Assembly: GCA_002428525.1 (NCBI GenBank)
Contig: DIWU01000008.1
Span: 122,803 to 186,802, forward strand
Direction: 5' to 3'
From: a bacterium UBP14_UBA6098
Lineage (GTDB): Bacteria > UBP14 > UBA6098
Length of the DNA: 64,000 nucleotides
In this document: piece after piece, positions 52,177-60,369 of the stretch
Layout: every line of letters begins with the position of its first letter
Numbering within the stretch: the first letter of the stretch is position 1
Program-made: the position numbers and the translations under genes
Notes under the pieces: generated by a model
What the model saw: the letters and a program-made list of their open reading frames with translations, nothing else
Told to the model about the DNA's origin: nothing
Database searches by the model: none

Positions 52177-52682
52177 TTAACAGCTAATCGTGGCAAGTAG
52201 ATTGCTGAAAACCATCGACCACCAAAGCGCGTCGTAGGGGTATTCGGCAAGCGGTCTCGCGATCAGAGCGAAAAGCGGTTGGAATCTCGATTCAGCGATG
52301 AAATCCATTGCGAGAAAATCGCCGGAAAGAAGAAAAACAAAGGGAACTCGGAAAAGCCAAAGCCTGCCGATATTGACCCTCAGCGCGGCGCGGGCCTTCC
52401 CGCGCCCTCGAAACGAGCCACTAACGCGGTTCACGCGACCACGAACCCCGCCCCGAAGGAGATCAGAGTGAAGACAACCGGAAAGGCGTTGCCCGTGACG
52501 GAGACTGCGGCGGTAGCGTTCTCGCCGAGTTTTCCGGGCCGGAATGCATCGACGAGGTTATGCAGTGTTTGCAGGAAGTTCGAGATCATAATCGGAACCG
52601 AGAGCCTCAGAAGATTGCCGATTATGCTTCCCCGAGTAAGGTCTTTGGGATAACCGCCCTTATTTCGCGCAGTGTCTGACAT
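52177..52682 (-). pseudogene. MATE-family efflux transporter, broken by nonsense mutation and internal deletion
   Basis: The first 83 codons read GSIIGNLLRLSVPIMISNFLQTLHNLVDAF and NATAAVSVTGNAFPVVFTL, the N-terminus of a MATE exporter. The frame ends in TGA at 52433-52431, but beyond it the same frame reads TALVARFEGAGR, the family's next segment, so a Gly codon probably became TGA. Then the sequence shifts frame and continues GKARAALRVNIGRLWLFRVPFVFLL and WWSMVFSNLLATISC, the C-terminal helices. About 300 residues between are missing, so the gene is dead. The -10 TATAAT lies at 52696-52691, 8 nt before ATG 52682. Confidence 0.85.
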
Positions 52683-52721
52683 AAGAGGAGATTATATAGC
52701 TTAAAACCGGAAAAGCTTAAT

Positions 52722-52750
52722 AAAAAAGGGCGGAAGAATTGCCCCCGCCC
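52722..52750 (-). terminator. Rho-independent terminator
   Basis: On the minus strand GGGCGG...CCGCCC with an 11-nt loop followed by six T, 25 nt after the stop at 52775. Confidence 0.75.
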
Positions 52751-52774
52751 ATCTGAACCGGATTTACGCGGGGA

Positions 52775-53173
52775 TCAGCTCGGGGAGCCTTCCCACCACG
52801 CCTTGAACTCGTCGCTGAAGATATTGATGAGCAGTATGATCCCGAGCACAGTCCCGATCGGGAAGCTGAAAAGCATCAATATTCCAAAGATTATAGCGAG
52901 AATCCTCGCCCAGTCCTTCTTGAGGGGAAGGTGTTTTGCGATCATGAAATAGAGGATGCCGAAAATGACACTCATGACAATTCCGATTAGCCCGAAGACA
53001 ATCGTGAGGCCTCCGGCGATAGCGGCCCACGAGTCGTCGCCCATAGCGAGGACGCCGGTCACGAGGCCGCCGCTGATCATTGCGATAATTGACCCGAGAG
53101 TGCCGAGTATAATTGTGATCCAAGCCATAACCTTATAGATCGTCACTACGGTTTTTGCCTTTTGCGGTAGCAT
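52775..53173 (-). CDS. Small membrane protein, DUF4064-like
   Basis: 132 residues with four membrane helices (ITIILGTLGSIIAMISGGLV, GLTIVFGLIGIVMSVIFGIL, ARILAIIFGILMLF and IGTVLGIILLINIF). The pattern, with a basic loop KHLPLKKDW, matches small DUF4064/DUF4190-like proteins of unknown function. Ribosome site AGGAGG lies 6 nt before ATG 53173. It has its own promoter and terminator, so it is a single-gene unit. Confidence 0.75.
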   Translation of the reverse strand: MLPQKAKTVVTIYKVMAWITIILGTLGSIIAMISGGLVTGVLAMGDDSWAAIAGGLTIVFGLIGIVMSVIFGILYFMIAKHLPLKKDWARILAIIFGILMLFSFPIGTVLGIILLINIFSDEFKAWWEGSPS

Positions 53174-53203
53174 TTTTTTACCTCCTTTATATATTTATGC
53201 AAC

Positions 53204-53231
53204 AATATAACAAAATATCATCGTAATCCAA
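53204..53231 (-). promoter_or_regulatory. Promoter of the DUF4064-like gene
   Basis: On the minus strand TTGGAT (53231-53226), 16 nt, TATATT (53209-53204). Confidence 0.5.
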
Positions 53232-53245
53232 ATTAATATTTTTTA

Positions 53246-53284
53246 GGGTGTTATAAAAATATAACAACATAAACTGTAACACCC
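53246..53284. repeat. Inverted repeat in a divergent promoter region
   Basis: Arms GGGTGTTA (53246-53253) and TAACACCC (53277-53284) around 23 nt that contain a smaller TTATA/TATAA repeat. It lies between the DUF4064-like gene (-) and the PilZ gene (+), and might be an operator or weak terminator. The rest of 53285-53387 is A+T rich and carries no gene. Confidence 0.4.
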
Positions 53285-53387
53285 CACAAATCATAGTATT
53301 ATGAGCAGTTATAAATAAATAACTTTTTTTTAAACTTTTTAAAACTATCATCGGGTTAAATTTGAAAATAAAAAAGGGAGTGAGATA

Positions 53388-53834
53388 ATGACGGCCAGCA
53401 AAGATTCGTTCGAGGAGAAGAGGCGATTTCCGCGCCTTAAGGTCGAGGTCGAGGTCGAATATAGAATTATCAATGAGCTTGGCGATCAGAAATCGGCCGC
53501 GGTAAACCGAAATTTTGAGATTCGTAAGACCCGCGATATAAGCCCCTTAGGGGTCTGCATCGATTCCGGAAAACTGATCGAAACGGGGGCTATTATAGAG
53601 GTGAAGTTCAGGTTTCCCGGTCAAACCTCCCGCGGAATCGGCAGGGTGGTTTGGTCGCGCGAGATAGACGGCGCAATACTTTCCGGCATCGAGTTCTTGG
53701 CCGTCGAGAACGGCAAGATCGACCAATTCGCTAACACGGTTGCGCAGTATTATTTCGAGCAGTTCGCGGCGGATAAGTCGAAGCACCTCAACTTCTTAAA
53801 AGAGATTATATTGAAATTCACCCCAAAGGGTTGA
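53388..53834 (+). CDS. PilZ-domain protein
   Basis: 148 residues, single PilZ domain. c-di-GMP-binding motifs: R12-R-F-P-R16 and D50-I-S-P-L-G55 (RxxxR and DxSxxG). The beta-barrel continues to GRVVWSREIDGAILSGIEFL. It should bind cyclic di-GMP and pass the signal to a partner, probably about motility or surface polysaccharide. GGGAG lies 8 nt before the ATG, and a terminator follows, so it is a single-gene unit. No GGDEF/EAL gene is in the window. Confidence 0.93.
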   Translation: MTASKDSFEEKRRFPRLKVEVEVEYRIINELGDQKSAAVNRNFEIRKTRDISPLGVCIDSGKLIETGAIIEVKFRFPGQTSRGIGRVVWSREIDGAILSGIEFLAVENGKIDQFANTVAQYYFEQFAADKSKHLNFLKEIILKFTPKG

Positions 53835-53869
53835 TTCGGCTTAGGTTTTCCGTTCGATATTTCGCCACG

Positions 53870-53905
53870 GGCGAAGGGTTTCAACATACCCTTCGCCTTT
53901 TTTTC
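53870..53905 (+). terminator. Rho-independent terminator of the PilZ gene
   Basis: GGCGAAGGGT/ACCCTTCGCC stem with an 8-nt loop and a run of seven T. Confidence 0.9.
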
Positions 53906-53951
53906 GCAAAATATTTCAGCGATTTGGCCGAAATATTGCTATTCTAAATCC

Positions 53952-53980
53952 TTGACTCGAAGGATAATCAGGATTATTTT
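53952..53980 (+). promoter_or_regulatory. Promoter of holA, giving a leaderless mRNA
   Basis: TTGACT (53952-53957), 17 nt, TATTTT (53975-53980). The ATG of holA begins 7 nt after the -10 box, where transcription should start. No Shine-Dalgarno is present. Confidence 0.6.
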
Positions 53981-53987
53981 TAAATAA

Positions 53988-54959
53988 ATGGAACCAAAGG
54001 GATTCAAACAACTTGTCTCGCAGATACGCTCCGGCGTAAAGTGCAGTGGATATTACATCTTCGGCGATGAGGCCTATTTGAAGGGCGCGTTCATCGGGGA
54101 GATCCGTTCGGCTGTCTTGGCGACGGATTTTGCGGAATTCAACTTTGACGAGCTTTGGGCTGGAGATCTTCATGACCCGAAGGCCCTTTTCGACGCGGTT
54201 CTCGCCCTGCCGATGATGACTGACCGTCGTTTAGTGGTTCTGCGCGAGGTCGAAAACGGCAACAAGGATTTCCACGAGAAGCTCGCAAGTCTCGATGTGC
54301 CGGAGAGTTGCGTTTTTGTTGCCGAGGCCGCGCCGGACAAGAAGACCTCATACCACAAAACCCTACTCGCTAAGCTCTCCGCCGTCGAATGCTCGATCGA
54401 AAAAGACACCGATATGGCCGCTTGGGTGATCGAACTCGGGGCGCGCTCCGGCGTTAAGTTTTCGCTTCAGATCGCGAATTATCTCGTCGAACGGGCGGGC
54501 ACGAACCTTCTCGCGCTTTCGGAGGAGATCGAGAAACTCGCTATCGCGATCGGCGAAAAACAGCCCGCGAAAAACGACATCGACGAGCTTGTCGCAACCT
54601 CCCGGAGCGCTAATATCTTTCGCCTGACGGACTGTATCTCGAGCAGGCAGTTCACCGAAGCCTTGGCTCTCGCGAGTCGGCTTTATGATTTTGGCGAATC
54701 GACGATAATGATGATTGCGTTTATTAAATACGAACTATTTAATTTACTTCAAATAAAAACGGCTTCCGGCGGTGCTGTCAAGCTTCGTTGCCCTGAGTGG
54801 AAGGCTAAGAAGTATCGGAACTGGGCGGCAAGTTGGACAATAGGTTCTCTGAGGAATTCGGTTGAAGCGCTATCGAGAATCGATATCGGTCTCAAGTCCG
54901 GCCGGCTAACCGAGCGAGAAGCATACCTACAGATTATTGCAGAATTAGCAACCTATTAA
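53988..54959 (+). CDS. holA: DNA polymerase III delta subunit
   Basis: 323 residues. HolA pattern: YYIFGDEAYLKGAFI near residue 22, then FNFDELWAGD, ALPMMTDRRLVVLREV and the long helical C-terminus with NLLALSEEIEKLAIAIG and ANIFRLTDCISSRQ. It loads the beta clamp as part of the clamp loader. Atypical in having no ribosome site; the likely transcription start is at or beside the ATG. Next gene begins 9 nt later. Confidence 0.92.
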   Translation: MEPKGFKQLVSQIRSGVKCSGYYIFGDEAYLKGAFIGEIRSAVLATDFAEFNFDELWAGDLHDPKALFDAVLALPMMTDRRLVVLREVENGNKDFHEKLASLDVPESCVFVAEAAPDKKTSYHKTLLAKLSAVECSIEKDTDMAAWVIELGARSGVKFSLQIANYLVERAGTNLLALSEEIEKLAIAIGEKQPAKNDIDELVATSRSANIFRLTDCISSRQFTEALALASRLYDFGESTIMMIAFIKYELFNLLQIKTASGGAVKLRCPEWKAKKYRNWAASWTIGSLRNSVEALSRIDIGLKSGRLTEREAYLQIIAELATY

Positions 54960-54968
54960 TGGAGTAAT

Positions 54969-55511
54969 ATGGATAATATCAATGTTGTAAAGAGACAACT
55001 AAGCGAAGCTCAAGCATCTCGCGTGCGTTTTGATTTGGGTTTTCGCGGCATTGTCTCGCTTGCGAGCGCGCTATGTGTTTTTATCTTCGCCGCGATGCTT
55101 TCGATTTACGGAAACAGCCTGTTTGTCGCACGCGGCATAGCGCCGCTGTGTCACGGCGGGATTTGGATCGCGGTTATAGCCGTAAATTTCGGTTTAATTC
55201 GCACGGGAATCCAGCTTATCGCGTGGCGAAACGGTTGTCATTACGGGGTTATCGTCGAGGGCGAGCGGTCGGGAGGCCTTATGGAAAGCCTTTTCAATGC
55301 TGTCTCCGCGTTAATCTTTATTGGGTTGGGAATAGCGGTTCTTCTCGCCGGCGGAAGCTTTATTGACGGCCTTCGCACCGCGACGCAGATTCCCATGGCC
55401 CTGCTTTCGATCACCTTTGGCTTGAGTTCCGCTGAAAGCTCACTTTTCTATTTTTGGAAGAAGAAATCAGGATTCAATGATTTTATTCATGAAAAATCCG
55501 ATAGAATATAG
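54969..55511 (+). CDS. Hypothetical four-helix membrane protein
   Basis: 180 residues with about four membrane helices: FRGIVSLASALCVFIFAAML, GGIWIAVIAVNFGLIR, NAVSALIFIGLGIAVLLAG and a last one near residue 145 (ATQIPMALLSITFGLSSAES). No recognised motif. Lies between holA and an ABC exporter with 9-nt and 12-nt gaps, so it is in one operon, but its role is unknown. Confidence 0.7.
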   Translation: MDNINVVKRQLSEAQASRVRFDLGFRGIVSLASALCVFIFAAMLSIYGNSLFVARGIAPLCHGGIWIAVIAVNFGLIRTGIQLIAWRNGCHYGVIVEGERSGGLMESLFNAVSALIFIGLGIAVLLAGGSFIDGLRTATQIPMALLSITFGLSSAESSLFYFWKKKSGFNDFIHEKSDRI

Positions 55512-55523
55512 GTATATATTCTA

Positions 55524-57371
55524 ATGAAAATATTTCTAAGGCTTTCAAAATCGCTTGTCCCTTATTGGTTGCCTCTAATCGGCGGAATCGTGGCGATGCT
55601 TTTATTTACGGTGAGCAATGTTTCTCTTGTTTATATGGTTTCGCCGGTTTTAAAGACGCTTTTCCGGCCGGACAGCGGAACCTTGGAATCGGTTCGTTTG
55701 GAGCGTGAATCCCAGACTCGCGAGGATAACTTTATCGAAAATATAAAGGCCGATTTTTCCTCTTTTATCGAGCCGATAATTTATAAAAGCACAAAGCTCA
55801 AGACCCTCGCTAATTTTTGTATCTTATTGGCAATTATAATGTTTTGTAAAAACTTCTTCCTGTATTGGCAGACAGTCTTGACGAATGTCGCATTGCAAAG
55901 TATAATGAACGATTATAGGAAGAGACTTTTCGAGCATATACACCGGCTTTCCCTGTCCTTTTTCGACAAGAATAAAACGGGCGAACTGATTAGCCGTATT
56001 GTTTCTGATGTCCAAACGATGCAAGATTCGATATCAGTTTCAGTGGCGGATCTGATTCGCGATCCATTGTCCTTAGTAATATACTATTTTATTCTTTTAT
56101 TTATCGATTTTCGCTTAACACTTTTCATCACGATATTAATGCCTGTTATAGCTATATTAATGAATATTATAAATAAACATCTTAGGAAATATACTACAAG
56201 AAGCCAAGAGAATATGGCTGATTCTGTTACTATTCTTCAAGAAACAATATCGGGAATACGCGTAGTGAAGGCCTTCGATATGGCGGAATTCGAACTTAAG
56301 AAATTCTCGCGGTACGCCGATTTATATCTGCAAAATATGCTTAAGATGATACGTGTCCGTAAGTTAGCGGGGCCGTTTAACGAGGTTATAGCCACTACGA
56401 TGGCGGTGGCGATTCTATGGTTTTCAGGCAGGAAGGTTATCGCGGGCGATGGTTTGATGGCGGAATCATTTATGCAGTATATAATTGTGCTTTTTTTAAT
56501 TATGCAACCAGTGAAAAACTTTTCAAACCAGATTGCAAGGATAAATACGGGGCTTGCGGCCGCTGAGCGTGTATTTCAACTACTCGATATGCCGCCAATT
56601 ATATGCGATAAAGACGAAGCAATTGATATAGAAGGGATTAGCGAGGGGATTGAGTTTAAAAATGTATCTTTCAAGTATGAAAGTTCAGACGATTTTGCGC
56701 TAAAAAAGATAGATTTAAAAATACCCAAAGGGGAGATAGTAGCCCTTGTCGGTCCTTCAGGCTCAGGGAAATCGACACTTGTCGATCTTGTTACGCGTTT
56801 TTACGATACTACAGAAGGAATAATACTTTTCGATGGGATAAATATTAAGGATATAAAAATATCATCGTTGCGCAACCTTATGGGTATTGTCACGCAAGAG
56901 GTTATACTGTTTAACGATACGGTTCGCGCAAACATCGCTTACGGCCGTAGCGATTGGCCGGAGGAGAGTATTATTGAAGCCGCAAAAGCCGCCAACGCAT
57001 GGGATTTCATTTGCCGACTTCCGAACGGCCTCGATTCGCATATAGGCGATAGGGGAGTCAGGCTTTCCGGCGGGGAGCGCCAGCGCCTTGCGATTGCCCG
57101 GGCGATTTTGAGAAACCCGCCGATTTTAATCTTCGATGAAGCGACAAGTTCGCTGGATACCGAATCCGAACGACTTGTGCAAGAAGCGATCGACAGATTG
57201 ATGCAGGGCAGGACCGCGATCGTTATTGCTCATAGGCTTGCGACGATAGTTCGTGCCCACAAGATTGTCGTTCTCGAGGCGGGTAGGATTGCGGAAACGG
57301 GCACACACGATGAACTTCTCGCGCTCGGGGGGGCATACAAAAATCTGTATTCGCGGCAATTCGAGCGATGA
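55524..57371 (+). CDS. MsbA-like ABC exporter (fused permease and ATPase)
   Basis: 615 residues. Six-helix membrane domain (about 1-340; YWLPLIGGIVAMLLFTVSNVS first), then the ATPase: Walker A GPSGSGKSTL, Q-loop GIVTQEV, signature LSGGERQRLAIARAI, Walker B PPILIFDEATSSLD and switch VIAHRLATI. The MsbA/lipid-exporter group flips lipid A-like molecules or exports drugs. The C-terminal half is more A+T rich than the neighbours. An IS481 fragment follows 26 bp after its stop. Confidence 0.93.
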   Translation: MKIFLRLSKSLVPYWLPLIGGIVAMLLFTVSNVSLVYMVSPVLKTLFRPDSGTLESVRLERESQTREDNFIENIKADFSSFIEPIIYKSTKLKTLANFCILLAIIMFCKNFFLYWQTVLTNVALQSIMNDYRKRLFEHIHRLSLSFFDKNKTGELISRIVSDVQTMQDSISVSVADLIRDPLSLVIYYFILLFIDFRLTLFITILMPVIAILMNIINKHLRKYTTRSQENMADSVTILQETISGIRVVKAFDMAEFELKKFSRYADLYLQNMLKMIRVRKLAGPFNEVIATTMAVAILWFSGRKVIAGDGLMAESFMQYIIVLFLIMQPVKNFSNQIARINTGLAAAERVFQLLDMPPIICDKDEAIDIEGISEGIEFKNVSFKYESSDDFALKKIDLKIPKGEIVALVGPSGSGKSTLVDLVTRFYDTTEGIILFDGINIKDIKISSLRNLMGIVTQEVILFNDTVRANIAYGRSDWPEESIIEAAKAANAWDFICRLPNGLDSHIGDRGVRLSGGERQRLAIARAILRNPPILIFDEATSSLDTESERLVQEAIDRLMQGRTAIVIAHRLATIVRAHKIVVLEAGRIAETGTHDELLALGGAYKNLYSRQFER

Positions 57372-57397
57372 GCTGAGAGATTAATTAATCTGCAATT

Positions 57398-57854
57398 TTA
57401 ACAAGCATTGGTTGCAATTCCTCGCGGTAATAATATACAATTAGGCTCCATCGGTGTCATGTTCTTTATTGCTTTGTGTGGTTTTACCGAGTTGTAGAAA
57501 TTGACATAACGCTTGAGTTCATTGTCTCTGTGCGCGGATAAGTTGAAAATAGTTTTTTCATGCCATTGCCCCAAAACTATGCTTATTAGCCTTTTTGTTT
57601 CAGCCTTTCTCGATAGACTTTTCGAACTTCTCGAGCCGTTTGACACCGTATTGCAGACATCGAAATCGGGCGTTTGTGCTTTTGTGGATCGTGAAATCGT
57701 TCATCCGTCCTCGTTCCAAAATCTTGTAAATCGTGGGGCGAGATACATGATATTCGCGTGCGAGGTCTGACACGCCTCGATTCTCACGAAAATAAGCCGT
57801 GTAAACCTCTTTCCGTTGTATCGGCGTCAATCGAGCCAGTTTGTGAATGACCAT
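57398..57854 (-). pseudogene. IS481-type transposase relic, catalytic core deleted
   Basis: The first frame (57854-57600) reads MVIHKLARLTPIQRKEVYTAY and REYHVSRPTIYKILERGRM, the helix-turn-helix of IS481-family transposases. After a frame change near 57615-57640 the C-terminal piece reads QWHEKTIFNLSAH and KRYVNFYNSVKPHKAIKNMTPME, the family's end. The DDE core between is missing. No terminal inverted repeats were recognised. It sits between the ABC exporter and a small membrane gene. Confidence 0.85.
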
Positions 57855-57921
57855 AGGATACCTCCTGTTTTTTTCAAGATAAGCTCCCCGATTCTGTAAG
57901 CAAAGCTAATATATCTAAGAG

Positions 57922-58353
57922 TTAATTGATGAAATAACTACCCTCGTCGAACTGCTCGATGTAGCTCCTATATTTTGCCTCGATCTCGGGATCCGATGTG
58001 TAAAGGTGCAGGTTGGATAGGTCGTTTTCGCATGATGTATTGATGCTATACGAAAACACTGCGAGAAAGGCGAAAAGAATGAAATGCCCGAGCAAAACTA
58101 TAAACGGAGTATCTTTTTCTCTAAATAATAGAATTATAAGTATAATAACTAATACAAACATCAGTATTGTCAAGAGGGATGAGAAGGCACAAAGGTTAAA
58201 AGAATATCTTACAAGCTCAAGATCGCGAGGGTCTTGAATAAGGCCGTCGAGGGATTTGAGTATTCCACTTACTTTTAGATAAACAAAAATACGAAACGCA
58301 AGTAAGATCGATAAAGGAATAATTGAGATATACCACTTTTTTAAAAAAGCCAT
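57922..58353 (-). CDS. Hypothetical small membrane protein
   Basis: 143 residues, A+T rich. Three to four hydrophobic helices (ISIIPLSILLAFRIFVYL, LLTILMFVLVIILIILLF, IVLLGHFILFAFLAVFSY), then a soluble tail. No recognised family. Different base composition from the first 50 kb suggests a recent arrival, but it might just be a poorly constrained gene. A promoter was not found. Confidence 0.55.
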   Translation of the reverse strand: MAFLKKWYISIIPLSILLAFRIFVYLKVSGILKSLDGLIQDPRDLELVRYSFNLCAFSSLLTILMFVLVIILIILLFREKDTPFIVLLGHFILFAFLAVFSYSINTSCENDLSNLHLYTSDPEIEAKYRSYIEQFDEGSYFIN

Positions 58354-58596
58354 TAGAGTCCTTGAGTATTAAAGTCGATACACAACTTTCAATTCGAGTA
58401 AAATATAAAAATAACTTTGTAAAATTAAAGCTGTTTTTCGATGAAGTAGCGAAAGAGCTCAATTAAAGTATGATGAAAAATTATTGATATTGAGCTTGTT
58501 TACCGGATTCAAATTTATAATGTTTTATTAAAGCGCAAGATGGAAGCGAATAGTCATAAGAAGCTACATCAGAGTGAAGTTCGACGAGGTAGAAAT

Positions 58597-59184
58597 ATGG
58601 GAAATACGACATTTGCAGAGATAGCGAGGCTTCGTAGAAGTGTTCGCAAGTTCGAGGACAGACCGGTCACGGATGAGGAACTTGCCGCGATCATCGAGGC
58701 GGCGCGGCTTGCGCCGAGCAGTAATAACACACAACCATGGCGATTTGTCGCGATTCGCGATTCGGAGAAAATCGAGGCCGTGGCGCGCGCCGGCGCGGCA
58801 TTATTGCCGATCAACAAGGGCTGGTTATCGAAAGCGCCGTGTATTATTATCTGTTGCGCGGAGCCGAGCAAAGTTTTTCATGGGATTGTTAACCCTATGT
58901 TGTCTATCGACTTGGCAACAATCGATGTCGCAATAGCGGTTGAGCATATTGTTCTCGCGGCGGCCGAGATAGGCCTTGGAACATGCTGGATCGGATGGTT
59001 CGACGAAAAGAAAATCCGCAAGGTTGTCGATCTGCCGGCCAAATGGAAGGTGATTGCGCTTCTCGCAGTGGGTTGGCCGGAGCGGCCTTTGGAAGAAAGG
59101 GTTCCGAATCGCAAGCTGTTATCGGAGATCGCCTTCGACGGCGGGCACGATAGGCCGCTCGGTCAAAGCAAGAACCGCGAGTAA
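58597..59184 (+). CDS. Nitroreductase-family FMN oxidoreductase
   Basis: 195 residues from ATG 58597, which has GAGG 7 nt upstream; an ATG at 58540 lacks a ribosome site. FMN-binding pattern: LRRSVRKFEDRPVTDEEL near residue 9 and ARLAPSSNNTQPWRF near 34. ALLAVGWPERPLEERV is the C-terminal motif, and IGLGTCWIGWFDEK its central conserved part. These flavoproteins reduce nitroaromatics, quinones or flavins with NAD(P)H. It converges with the PP-loop gene and overlaps it by 22 bp. Confidence 0.92.
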   Translation: MGNTTFAEIARLRRSVRKFEDRPVTDEELAAIIEAARLAPSSNNTQPWRFVAIRDSEKIEAVARAGAALLPINKGWLSKAPCIIICCAEPSKVFHGIVNPMLSIDLATIDVAIAVEHIVLAAAEIGLGTCWIGWFDEKKIRKVVDLPAKWKVIALLAVGWPERPLEERVPNRKLLSEIAFDGGHDRPLGQSKNRE

Positions 59185-60170
59185 TCGCGCTTATCGAGTG
59201 GGTGAACCGAGAGGGAGATCTTCGTGCCCTCCGGGCTGACGACCTCGATCGCTACCGCCTCGGAAAGGCGGGCTTTGGAGTATCCGGCAACTATGCCGGC
59301 GACCTCGACCAGCTCGTCCTGTGAGGGTTTCCTGTCGAGGGCGGCCCATGGCCCCGGAATCTCGGAAGTTGTTATTATCCAATATTTTCCGGCAAGCACG
59401 CTTAGCATTTTTTCGCTGTCGGAATCGTCGCGCGCGACAATCAATTTCAGGCCGGCGGGCAGTCTGAAATGTCTGCCGAATTTGAGTGCCTCGACCTCGA
59501 GCTTTCCAAAATCATTATTTTTCTCGATGAGGTCGATTACACGCTTAGAGAATTCGACCTCGGTTAAAAGGCAACCGCCGGCGGGCATGGGAAAATCGCT
59601 AACACCGAGGCTTTGTGCCAGTTCGAGTTGCCGATTGCGGCCTCGGCCTGAAATATCGAGAAGCTCATTATGGGAGATCCAGCCCTCGGTTTCGGGTAAA
59701 GTTAGGGGGAGGATTTTCCCCGAGAGCGGCCTAAGCATGACGCCCCGGACATCCGCGAGCTTATCGATACGGAGAAGTGTGTGCTTGAGCTGGCTCATCG
59801 GGCGCTGGCCGACCACCTCGCCGGACACGAGAAAATCGCCGTTCATTGCTTGAAGAACACGAAAAGCGCGCTTGATCATAAAGACTTTACAATCGACGCA
59901 GGGGTTTGCGCCCTTGCCGACACCGTATTGTGGATGTTTGACCATATCGATAAAGCCGTGGTCGTCCGAATCAACGATGAGGGGGATGCCTAATGTATGG
60001 GCTTGTCGCTCGATGCTGTCGATCTTTGGCGATTTTGAGGCGAAGGGATGTTGAAAATAGTACCCGACGACGAAAAAGCGGCCTGTATCGGCGATGATTC
60101 TTGCCGCGAGGATACTATCGAGGCCGCCCGATAATAGAACGAGGGCGATTTTTTTATTACTATTGCTCAT
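59163..60170 (-). CDS. PP-loop tRNA thiouridylase-like protein with NFACT-R-like C-terminus
   Basis: 335 residues. The ATP-binding PP-loop SGGLDS is at 14-19; NPCVDCKVFMI holds the conserved Cys pair; MPAGGCLLTEVEFS is another family hallmark. The C-terminal region (GRHFRLPAGLKLIVARDDSDSEKM) resembles the NFACT-R_2 domain seen fused to ThiI/MnmA-like enzymes, suggesting RNA binding. Likely a tRNA sulfur transferase, though the modified position is not certain. Confidence 0.8.
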   Translation of the reverse strand: MSNSNKKIALVLLSGGLDSILAARIIADTGRFFVVGYYFQHPFASKSPKIDSIERQAHTLGIPLIVDSDDHGFIDMVKHPQYGVGKGANPCVDCKVFMIKRAFRVLQAMNGDFLVSGEVVGQRPMSQLKHTLLRIDKLADVRGVMLRPLSGKILPLTLPETEGWISHNELLDISGRGRNRQLELAQSLGVSDFPMPAGGCLLTEVEFSKRVIDLIEKNNDFGKLEVEALKFGRHFRLPAGLKLIVARDDSDSEKMLSVLAGKYWIITTSEIPGPWAALDRKPSQDELVEVAGIVAGYSKARLSEAVAIEVVSPEGTKISLSVHPLDKRDYSRFLL

Positions 60171-60308
60171 ATATTCAAGTATATCGACATTATTGCGGAT
60201 TTCAGCAATTATTATCAGTTTTAAAGGCCTATTTCGGCGCTTCGAGCAATAACAGACTATTGCCTTGGCTATATTTCATAGAAGAAAATAACATAAACAA
60301 AATATAAA

Positions 60309-60336
60309 TTGACATTATTATTTTTTGCAATATATT
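60309..60336 (+). promoter_or_regulatory. Promoter of the small sorted secreted protein
   Basis: TTGACA (60309-60314), 16 nt, TATATT (60331-60336). The transcript would begin near 60343, with GGGGGG 5 nt before the ATG at 60370. Confidence 0.6.
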
Positions 60337-60369
60337 ATTATTACCAATAATAAATAGAAGGGGGGCATC

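Noticed and set aside
52431..52433. TGA read as glycine (recoding as in Gracilibacteria)
   Set aside because: TGA ends mazG, yggS and many others here, so the in-frame TGA in the MATE gene is a nonsense mutation.
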